Shown: positions 23,601 to 35,200 of the stretch, in pieces | Layout of the letters: the number at the start of each line of letters is the position of its first letter | Numbering within the stretch: the first letter of the stretch is position 1 | Source of the DNA: Theobroma cacao | Taxonomy: Eukaryota; Streptophyta; Magnoliopsida; Malvales; Malvaceae | Direction of reading: 5' to 3' | Length of the DNA stretch: 64,000 nucleotides | Assembly: GCF_000208745.1 (NCBI RefSeq) | Contig: NC_030851.1 | Coordinates: 38,513,769-38,577,768 of the forward strand | Notes under the pieces: generated by a model | What the model was told of the DNA's origin: nothing | What the model saw: the letters and a program-made list of their open reading frames with translations, nothing else | Database searches by the model: none | Program-made: the position numbers and the translations under genes

Positions 23601-26600
23601 TGGGGGATATGAGGGGTGTATATCAGGTACTCCCATACATCCTATTTTTATTGTGCTGGATCTTGAAATGTGGTTGGTTTAATGTTGTCACATTACTAAT
23701 TAACAGAACTAAGATATTTATGTTCAGGCAGAAACGAGTGCATTGATGGAACCAATGCTTAAACCATGGATAGATCAGTTCTCTTTTATCTTGGAACATC
23801 CTGTACAACCTGAAGATCCTGATGATTGGGGCATCAGAATGGAGGTTGGTATTATTCTTTAATCTCTATCTGTTGCCATATTTTGTACCCTTTGCTCATG
23901 ACTCAAATTTCCCCCCAGGTTTTCAAGTGCTTGAATCAGTTTGTTCAGAATTTCCATAGCTTCACTGAGAGTGAATTTATGGGTAAGTTGGTCATATCTC
24001 TTTATATGTTCTTTTAGCATATTTTCTGAGTTTTATTTTGATTTTTAGTACTAATGGTGCCTCCCTGAGAGCATTTTTTACAGTTATTGTGGGGCCACTG
24101 TGGCAGACATTTATATCATCTTTGAGAGTATATACCCGATCAGCAATTGAAGGTACAGAGGATCCTTATGAGGGTAGATATGACTCTGATGGTGCAGAGA
24201 AAAGCCTTGATTCCTTTGTTATTCAGGTAATTCAAATTTACTGGTCACGATCTATTTGTTTATTTTATAAGTACTATAATGCAGATAGAGTTGGATCCTG
24301 ATCTTTCTTAATTGATTTTATGTCTCCAAGAGTAGGGCCTGATAGTTTAAATTGTTTACATGTGATGCATTCAACTTTTTCAGACTTTTATTGATAAACC
24401 TTAGAAGTGTTTAGTATATTAAAAAGTTAAGATAAGTTAGATACAAGTGTCTCCTTTTAGTATGGATTGATTTTTTTTCTTGTTTTAAGATAACTATCTT
24501 TAAATATATAGGGGTTTTGCGTGAGGGCAAGCTTGAAGAGGCAGGGAGTGTTAAACAGGTTTTAGATTCATCTGGCATAAGTTTGTCCTCAATTTGGCTT
24601 AGTTGGACATTGAAAGCGTGTCTTTACGTGTGCACATGTGCACATGTGTGAACATGTACAGCTAGAAATACAAATTAGATGTCAATGGGAAGGTAGATGG
24701 CTGTGATAAAAAGCTGCAGTGAATGTTTTAAACTTAATTATTGATTTTGTTTGAAGAAAGTGGTAACAAGCTTCTTGTTGTGTCATAGTTTAGGATACAC
24801 CAAAACCTGTGGTTTTTCGTCAAGTGCACAAGTATCAGTTGGTTCTAGTTTAACTGATCTTTCCTCCATTTTTTTGTGTTTGATTCTGATCTTGCAGTTG
24901 TTTGAGTTTCTATTGACCATTGTGGGTAGCAAAAAATTGGTAAAGGTGAAGTTAGAAGACTCTCTGTCCTCTTTAGTTACTATTTCTTTTTTATAGTTAT
25001 TTGGTATAATTTTTATAAAATTTGATCATGTAGGTTGTTGAGACTAATATTGCAGACTTGGTATATTACACTATTGGTTTTCTGCAAGTGACAGAACAAC
25101 AGGTAATTATTCATTCATTCAGGTGTCAGAATGGACTTTGACTTCATCTTATTCTGCTGCCATCTTGACAACATAAGGGCTTTATTTATCTTTAACTGAA
25201 TCCAACCTCCTTTATTTCAGTAACATTTTACCTTTTTTTTTTTTTAACATTTAGGGTGTTTACTTTGCCGTTCTTCTTACCTTTGAAACTAAAGAAGCTG
25301 GAGTTTTTCCTGTAGCATTTTGGTCATGATGTTAGTAGTGCTGTTCTAGTTGTTTCCATTTTCAGTCATGACCATGTCTATTCAGTCTCATTTCTTCTAT
25401 CCTTTAAGAAGTCCTTGACTGAGGTTGTTATTCAAATCCAATCTACACATGTTCCTGATCTGCACTACATCCCTATTTTACTACTACTATAGTCTCTTGC
25501 TCTTTGAGAAACTAGCCAAGATGCCTGCCTACCCAATCATTGAGTATTGGTAAAATGAAATACGCTTATGTGGTTATTTTCTTCCAAAAAACGATTCAAA
25601 TTACTTGCCTGATACTATTGCTGATGTAAGCTGATTACTCACCAGTCATTGACTTTATGCCATTGAGTGGAATTCAGCACGCCCGTGCATATTTAAATAA
25701 CTGTACACTAGCTTATCACTTGCAGAAGGGAATTGTATTGATCAAAACATTGTATGAGACCTTCACATTTATCATTTATCTAGTTCACTATCCTAATATG
25801 CTTGAGTTTCGTCTATGTAGTTCCTGGAGGAAAATAATTGATTCCTAGAAATAGTTGAATCTCTTCATTCTTTCAATCTTTTACTTCACTCTGATCTGGG
25901 GTTCTTAGAACAAAATATGAGGCTTACAGCATAGAAAGTACTATTCTAATGTTTGATACTTCAATATTCTTAGGATCTAACATATTTCTTCTGCTTGTTT
26001 TGTTCGTTGAATGTGCCAAAAATTCATGTGGTTTCTGTTGAGTAAATTGTCATGAATAAAATGACTATAAAGATAAGAATGAATTTGTTAAAGGAGTCTT
26101 CCTTTAAAAATGACAGATGTGGGCTTCTGCAATTTCACTGTTATATTTTATACTTTTGCCATGTAAGCAGTACATAATTGCATTTAACTGCAGAGGACTT
26201 GGTTAAAGAGCTTCGTTCTTGTTTCCTCTTCACTTAACATTACTTTTATGTTGAGGAAATTGAATTTTTAGAGAGATTATCATTGGACTACATATCTATG
26301 GCTTGGACTGGAACTTCATATTTGCTCTCCTTGACTCAAAATTAAAATGATGCAGGATTTCCATGGGTTGGCATTTTCAGTATTGGTTGTTAAACTGAGT
26401 GTTGGCATTGGAAAAATTGTCTGATTGAGTGATCCATCTTTACACTTGTTGGGTTCTGTGGTTGTCAAAAACTACTGATGCTATTATGATAAGCTAATTG
26501 TTCATAGAGACCAGCTGTGTATTTTAAATATATAAAATAATCCCAAAATTATATCAATGAACAGAAGTCACAGGTAGATTGTCTTACTGGGCTATGTGGT

Positions 26601-29182
26601 GTAGGGACAAAATCAAGTGTTCTGTGTGATGTTGGCTCACAATGTTCTAGGCTTTGTATTATTGCAAATGATGATGGTCTGCGCTATGTGGTGTTTAAGA
26701 GTTTCTTGACCTAGACATGCATTTTTGATCTGCCTGTTTTCTCACTTATGCAGTGGGAAACTTTCAATCTTTTGGATGCTCCAATTATCATAACCCTTAT
26801 TTTCCTTTAATTTTAAGGTTTTTAAGGTTTCATTTTCTACCCTTCCCCCTTTCTTATGTTTGAATCCTTTCTAGGTCCATACATGGTCGATGGATGCTAA
26901 TCAATTTGTAGCTGATGAGGATGATGCCACTTATAGCTGCCGTGTTTCTGGTAAGTAGCTCATACACTGAAAATGTGTTATTGAATATTTTTATCAATAC
27001 CCAGATTACACGGGGTGGATTTACTAGTTTACACTAGTTAACATTAATGTTCTTCAATTATGCTACCTAGATGACACTTCTGTAAGTTTGACACTGATTA
27101 ATGATTGGTAGGAAGCTTAGGTTTGTGTAGTTAACGATTAGATTAATGACTAATTTTACGCACAAACTTATGTCATGTTTTGAAAACCTCCTCTCCTGGA
27201 CTACCGGTGTGTCTTCTCTTCCTGTCACTTCATTTATTAATTTTGTTACAATGTTCAGTAGTTAGTGTAATCTAGTGCTTAATCTTTTTCTGAGATGTAT
27301 GGCTGGAAAAGTTTCTTTATTAATGAAAAGAATCATTCTTATATTTTTTACTCTGTGTGGAATATGAAATGTGACCTTGAGACTGACAAAATGATCTCCA
27401 TCAAAAGATAGAGCAGAGGTCAAATCCCATTATTCTAATTGAAGATGAACTATAAACAAATGATTTTCTCTCAAATTGTTTTGCATGATTAAGGAGGAAA
27501 AAAAGCCTATGGTCACAAATAACGTAACTTAGATTTCGTGTCTGCATGCATCTTGATGAAGCTTGAAAGATTTATGGCTTCTTAGGTGGATATGTACTGC
27601 ACCAAGTAATATAATTTTATTTTAGTCACAGGGGGAATACACAGTCTATTGAAACCAGGGTAGTTTCCTGAAGGAGGTGCAATTACCAAATTAATTGTCA
27701 ATAGGCAGCAATCTGTACTTTTATAACTTCATTCTGCATCTATCTTCATCTTTTCTCTTCTGTTCCCCCTGTTCACCCCATCTTCAACCCAATGGTCTTT
27801 GTCTCTGACAAATCTCCGCCTGCATTTTCCTGGTGTGGCATTGAAGACGTGGAATCTGTTCCTGTGTTTGATAGCATATCTCTTACTTTTCAAGATTTCC
27901 TTGAATTTTTTTTTAAATTAATTTCCTATATATATGTACACTTTCTCCAGGTTCACTTTTACTAGAGGAGGTGGCAACATGTTTTGGGAGAGAAGGAATT
28001 GATGCTATTCTAAAAGCTGTGAGGAAACAGTTCAGTGAGTCTCAACAAGAAAAAGCTGGTGGTTCTGTAGTTTGGTGGAGGGTAAGTAGAAACTTCTTTT
28101 GTGGCTTGCCAATTATGAAAGATTTATCTTTTAGGCTCTAAAATTTTTTCATTGGTACATTGTCCTCTCAACTTTTGCTTTAAGTGTATGCATAACTTGG
28201 CTTTTGTGTGTAAGAGTAAAACAACAGTCTTTTAAGGTAATGTTTTAAACTTGTTTTGATGAGCTTTTATTTTGTGGCCTTAACAACATGAAAGGAAAAT
28301 TCTTGTATCAATATGGACTGGTTGCTTAAAGCAGGGAAAGTGCTACCCTCAGAATTGAAAACTAAAAATAGAGTAAACATTTTTTTCTTTTTCCTCAAGA
28401 CTTATCCCCTTACAGAAAATAACAAGAAGCAAATTCAACAGGTGTGCCTGGTGATCACACCTTTAGTTTGGAAACTACCCATTTAGTTGTCCTGTTTGGC
28501 TACCTCGAAGTATTTATCGGGTTGCGTCAGCCTTAAATTTCCATTGTATTTCCAATATTATGCTTGAACCAGATTTCCACTCTCTGCAATTATCTCCCAT
28601 GCAATGTTGCATGTTACTTTTACTCATCTGGGTGAGACGGACAAGTGGTTGACATGGTTGCAACTGCATGATTGCACAAAATCATGTTAAAATTAGTGGG
28701 GCCTTGAGATCTTAATTCTAATAAAAGTATTTTGATATGTGGATAACATATGTGATACTGAGTCCATTGAAATTTATCTGTTAGGATTCAAGAGTTTTTA
28801 TGACGGTTCCGCATCAATTCATCAGGATAAAAGTCATAATTTAGTTCCCTAAATTGAAGGGTAGCAATATATATGGTATGCATGGTATTTAATTTTTTCC
28901 CATAAGACATATGCTTCATATGTCAGTAGGAGCATTCACATGGAGATAGGACAAATGAAGATGGTATTAATATCAGTTTGATTTTCACCTTTTCTTCCCC
29001 TATGTAATTGTAGAAGTCTTTCTAAAAGTTGGATGGAGTCGAATACATGCTTTTGTGTCCTTGCAATTAATTTTCCTTTTCTTCTTTAATGCTTTATAAT
29101 CATATTGGCAGATCCTGTTTGTCATTTGTTATCCAGTAGTTTCTAAAATCATTTTAATGGAATTTTCTTTCTTTCTTTCTTC

Positions 29183-29213
<31 letters not shown>

Positions 29214-32200
29214 TGTCCTCATGACTCATTCTGGCATGGTAAATTTTTTAGATAAGGGAGGCTACTTTGTTCGCTTTATCTTCTTTGTCAGAGCAATTGC
29301 TTGAGGCGGAGGTTTGTTCTCTCCATGAAAATATTCTTTTATGAGTGGTCACCTTTTCCTTTGGCGTTGGGTATTATGTCAAATGAATTTTCTTTCTAGG
29401 TTTCAACTTCAATGTTGTATTGAATTTATGGTAGCAGGTTCCTGGCTTAGGAAACCTTTTAGAGCAAATGATCACTGAAGATATGGGAATTGGTATTCAT
29501 TTGGTTTTTGTTTCTATTGTGTTCCATAGTTGTATTATATTGTTAATTTAGTGGACGCATCTTGACATTGCCATTTTGTTTTGCAGGGGTGCATGAATAT
29601 CCCTTTCTTTATGCTCGTATGTTTGTATCAGTTGCTAGGTTTTCGTCCATGGTAATGATGTCATCTCCCTTTTTTTGAGATCATCTTATGGGTTATGTCA
29701 TTTCAAAAGATCTAATTCAATAGATAATGTTGTTCAGATCAGCTGCGGAATTCTTGAACACTTTCTCCATGCTGCTATAAGGACAATTGGCATAAATGTG
29801 TATGTGTACCTATCCCATTTTGATATCTGACCACAGGTAATTGATAGGGTAATCTTATGGTGAGTGTTTTTATTGACAGCCCTCCAGCTGTGAAAGTAGG
29901 TGCCTGTAGAGCACTTTCACAGCTACTTAATGAAGCAAACAAGAGTGTTATCCAGCCTCAAATAATGGGTTTATTGTCATCACTGACTGATCTTCTTCAT
30001 CAGGTAATGTGTGATTGCATGATTCTTGAAAGCAGTTGTTGAAGTCACATCTAATGGTTGTCTTATGACTCTGATTTCAGGCTTCTGATGAAACATTACA
30101 TCTGGTACTTGAAACACTACAAGCTGCAATTAGAGCTGGTGGGTTTAGATACGGTTGATATTACGCATGAATTACTTCTCGTGTCCCCTTTATAATAAGG
30201 TGTTTTCTTTTACATTTCTACAATTTCATATTTTATTTTTGCTTACCTTAGGTCATGAATCATCAGCATCTGCAGAGCCTATTATCTCTCCTATAATTCT
30301 CAATATGTGGGCGTTGCATGTTTCGGATCCTTTCGTTAGTATTGATGCAATTGAGGTTCTGGAGGTAATAATGTAAATTTCGTTAGTGGTTTACAATAAG
30401 TAGAAACTCATTGTCTAGTATTTTTGAATATCACGTTTTCCTTTCAATTTTTCTACAATATGCTGTGTTTCTATTCCTCAGATGGTTATTAAGTTTAGAT
30501 GTGTTAGGCTAAGACATTGATTCTTGATATGCCAAATTGCTCCTGGTGATATATCCTCTGAATTAGTTATACTTAACAGAATGAAAATTTTCACTTACCT
30601 TATGATTGTTGGATTTAGGAAGCAAATCCAAACCACAATCAAGTGTAAGGAGAATTAAGTGACTCAAGTGAGAGATAACAATAGAGATCAAAACTCAGTC
30701 AAATGGCTGGTCTTTTGGTTTCTAAAGCCAGGGAGTAGAGAGATTCTTTCTTGGATGTTATTGCCAATAAAATTGAACCACATTAAACAAGAGTACTTTA
30801 TATTACAGCATAAAGTACAAACCTTAATAGGAATAAGTCTAGCTTTTAAAATAGTTCTAGTACCAACTGACCAAAATAACTGAAGAGAAGAACGAAAAAG
30901 GACATGAAAACCCATAACATAAAATATGCCTTAGTAATGTGAATGGTAGCAGTAGTGTCGTCATACAGTGCCTCACAGCATCATGCTACAGTACTGTGCA
31001 TAATAACTAATTTGTTTGTTTGTTATTTTGCTCTTGCATTGTGACCGCAAAGATTTTTGTAATTCACATTTTTGCAGTTTGATGGTGAATTTTTTTGGTG
31101 ACCATTGTGATTAAATGCTTTTTAATTAATTTATTTTTTCTTAACATGATAACTTTGAGTTATGAGAGACCTGATATGCATGGTGTCCGTCGTCTTTCAT
31201 TTTTTTCTAAATTTTGATTACACCCAGTAACTGGAACTTTTGCAGTATTCTGTCATGCCTACAAAGAAGAAGTTATAACACAACATTTTGCATTGAGTGG
31301 AAGACTCATATATGATGGTGATTGAAAGTTTAATATCTTGTTTCAAATGCTAGTGATAGCCTGAATTGCTGCCTAATTTCTGGCACAAACAGTTTGTGGA
31401 AAGATATCTCTGTACATAATTTAACCTTGATCCCTTAATAATTTTACTTGCTTTTTTTTTTATGTATCTTTTTGGAATCACGTATGGGATTGAATTATGG
31501 ACTGCAGCCTTTTGATGTTCTTTTCATTAAACATCTTAGATTGATGGTTTTTCTTTTTAACATTTTACCCAGGCATTTGTCTTAATTATTTTATATGTTT
31601 CTTTAATATTTCTTGGGCTGTAAATTTTCTTCACTGGTATTTCTGTTTTCAGGCAATAAAAGATGCTCCCGGTTGTATTCGTCCATTGGCTTCTCGAATT
31701 TTACCATATCTTGGCCCAATATTGAACAAAGTATGACCTCTCAAGTTACTTTAAATTATTGCATTCTAGTAGTGATGGAGATTTTAATGGTTTGTTTTTA
31801 ATACATTTTTTGATGGCAAATTTCAGCCCCAACAGCAACCTGATGGACTAGTGGCTGGGTCATTGGATCTGTTAACCATGCTATTGAAGGCAAGTGATAC
31901 TTGGCAGGAAGAATATCATATATTTTCTTTTTTTTTTTGTTGAGTTAAGAATTTGTTTTCTTTAAACAACATTATAATTTTATTACATTGTTTTGCTAAT
32001 TACAGTTTGTGATAGCGTTGTACAGAATGCTCCTACTGATGTGGTAAAAGCGGCATATGATGTTTGTTTTGATGCTATTATCCGGATTGTTCTTCAAAGT
32101 GATGATCATAGTGAAATGCAGGTATAACTTTTTGCTGAATGTTTCTTTTTCTTTAATGGTAATTGGCTATCTAAAATATGGACATAAGTGCTGCTTTATT

Positions 32201-35200
32201 CAATAATGATCAGAATGCAACAGAATGTTTGGCATCTTTTGTATCTGGTGGAAGACAAGAAGTTCTTGCTTGGGGCAGTGATTCCGGATTTACAATGCGA
32301 AATTTGCTTGATGCAGCTTCAAGGTCATTATTGTCTTGATTCTTTATCTCCCTCCCACCCCCCCCCCCCCCCCCCTTCCCTCTTACCTCTCTTCCTTTTT
32401 TAACCCCCTTTTCCCCATTCCAAACTCTATTTTGTCTTTGCTTATCTTTGGTGCTTGGCAGTTCGTCAGTTTCAAAATAGTTAATGGTTCTTTTAGAACT
32501 ACCAAATAGAAAAATAAAGTTCTTTTACTTAGAATTGTTATCCATCTCCATACTTAAGGTTCTTTTATTAAGCTAATCAAATGCTTTAGGAATCAAACTA
32601 GGCTTATGGTACCGGGATTGTATATTCAATAATTGCCGATTGATTTGCATCTCAATGATAGTGTAATTGTTGCATATTCATAGTATAGTGCCAAGAAATA
32701 TTTGAAAGTTTGTAGAAGCTTTAATGCACCAAAAAATGCTCCTCCGGAGGCTTTGGTGGTGTTGTTTGTATAGTCTACCAATTTTACATGCAAACAAATT
32801 TAGGAGAACTATTAAATACAATATACATTTGTTTAATATGGTTTGTAAAAGGTGCTCAATCTTTCTTAAGGAATAAATGAAGAATAATACTATACTGATC
32901 ATAGTTACTTTGTATTCTTTTCACTTATTAGGTTATTGAAAGTTGTGGCAGTTTTTCTTTAAATCTCTTTGTCATCTTCATGATGAATGCTAATTCATTT
33001 AGCCTGTTGAGCTGTCAATTTCAATAGTATGGTTATGCTTATATGTAGATTGCACGGTGAGAGAACTTCTGCTTTGCCTGTGAAATGTTGTTAAATATAT
33101 GTACTTTTGCATGAAGAAAGTGAAAAAGGGGTTTGGAGTGGTATTTCATGCAACGGTGGTGAGCTTGTGGATTCTTGCAGTGAATTCAAATTTCTGTCAA
33201 TTAGTCATTAGTTAAACTCTACTAGTAAGTTTGTCTCATATCCATGTTTTTGGATGCTTATTTTGTGCAATCTCATTTGCAGGCTTCTTGACCCTGATCT
33301 GGAAAGCTCTGGATCTCTTTTTGTTGGCAGCTATATCCTGCAACTTATTTTGCATCTTCCCTCACAAATGGCACAGCACATTCGAGACTTGATTGTTGCT
33401 CTTGTTAGACGTATGCAGTCAGCTTCGATAGCAGGATTGAAAAGCTCATTGCTATTTATTTTTGCTAGATTGGTATCGTCTCCAATTTTTAACTTCATCT
33501 TGAATAAACTAAGCCTCTCTTGTCAACTTTTACATCTTCAACATAGTGAGATTTATCTTCTTCTGGATTATCAAGCTGAACAGTTGCAATTTTTTTCCTG
33601 TTAAAAAAGAATAGCAAGAAGCTGCTATTAAAATAGAATACTATTATGGCTTGTAACTTGTGATTTTTCATTAATATGGTCTTTTAAGTTATTATTTAAT
33701 ACAAGTTGAGGTGTTTAAAAAAGATATTGCATAAAAGAAGCATTAAGCTGAAAAAAAAAATTCCAGCTAATTTGGACTTTGTTTCCTAGTTTGATTTCTG
33801 GAACAGGATAGTAATCCCCCTTATAGTTCTTATAACTTTTAGTCTAATGTTGTGCTATCTTGGCTCTGTTTTCCTAATTCTTCCTTAGGGTTTATGGTTA
33901 GATGTCATTCTGCACTCATCATCTTTTTCATGGCTCAATTTTCTCACTGTTGCATCTCTTGTAATTCAGGTTCATATGAGTTCCCCAAATGTTGAACAAT
34001 TTATCAATTTATTGATCACTATCCCAGCTGAAGGCTATCAAAATGCCTTTGTTTATGTAATGTCAGAGTGGACTAAACAACAAGGCAAGTTCCTGTGCAC
34101 ATTCTTAATTTAGCTAGGAAATGAAGTAATGTGAAGTGCCGATATGTTGAAAGGAAGGATAATGGTGAACTTCTTATATGAATCTCTGTTCGCATGCTCA
34201 TCCTAATGCAAACAAATCAATGTATGTGTTATATTTTGTGGTAATTAGTTCATATGCATTGGACCTAGGCATGCTGTTGGCGGTCACGTAAAGTGTTTAT
34301 AAGGTGTCTTAGGACTGGTTCTAATGTGATTCAACAAAACAAAAAATTAAAAAAATTGTACCATAAAAATAATACTAAATGCAAGTTCTCTCTCAAAATC
34401 TTAATTAGGCATGTGTAATTATGTGGAGCTTAGTTGGGGGCTTGAATAGATTGTCTTAGATGATATAGACTATTAATTTAATGTTTTTTTAAGTTATATG
34501 TTGCAGGATTTATTTATTTTCTTAACATTTAAGGATATTTTAGTAATTAATGACTTAGCTGGAATGGCCTAGGCAGTACTATTTTGGGCCTTATTTTGAA
34601 CCTTCAACTGTTACTGATATAGCCTATGTCTAGGCATTGTTTGGTACTAAATCTATCTTTTATTTAGAGTCTAATTCTTAGTTGGACTAGGAATTTAGAG
34701 GGGACAATCTGTTAGGAGATATTTTACATCTGCAATATAGGGAGGTGTGAGCAATGATGTAGGGGTCAGAAAAGTCTTGCTTTTATTGAGAGACTGAAGG
34801 TTAGAAGTAATTCAATGTCATGGCCATTGAGATAATTGGATTGAGAACCAATAAGTTTAGCAGTCACAAATTTACTTTGACAACTCCAGCTGCTATAATG
34901 TTAGCTTTAGGACTGTGGGAAGTAATCCTAGCCTATGTTGCTTCAATCCTTCATTTTTAATGAAGTGCCCATGTCCAACACATATACAACGGGCGTGGAT
35001 ATGGAGGTTTAACCCTCCAAATACAAGGAAAAACTTAGATAAAGTTGGACATATGCATATTCAATACCCATGTCGGACACATACCTGTATCAGACACTCA
35101 CCCCCTGAGTCTGGAGTAACACAGATCCTAGCTGTTGGTGTAAGCTGAGGAAGTCCAGGTATGAAGCCTGAAATCTTTATTTTCAGTTTTCTGATATGAT

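Noticed and set aside
32188..32403. Plus-strand frame with a Pro-rich tail
   Set aside because: It overlaps importin-9 exon 24 in another frame and gets its prolines from the poly-C tract in the intron.
34960..35110. Palindrome-like gtcggacacatacc words in importin-9 intron 26
   Set aside because: Looked like a structured element, but the matching arms are short and irregular; probably an old repeat fragment.
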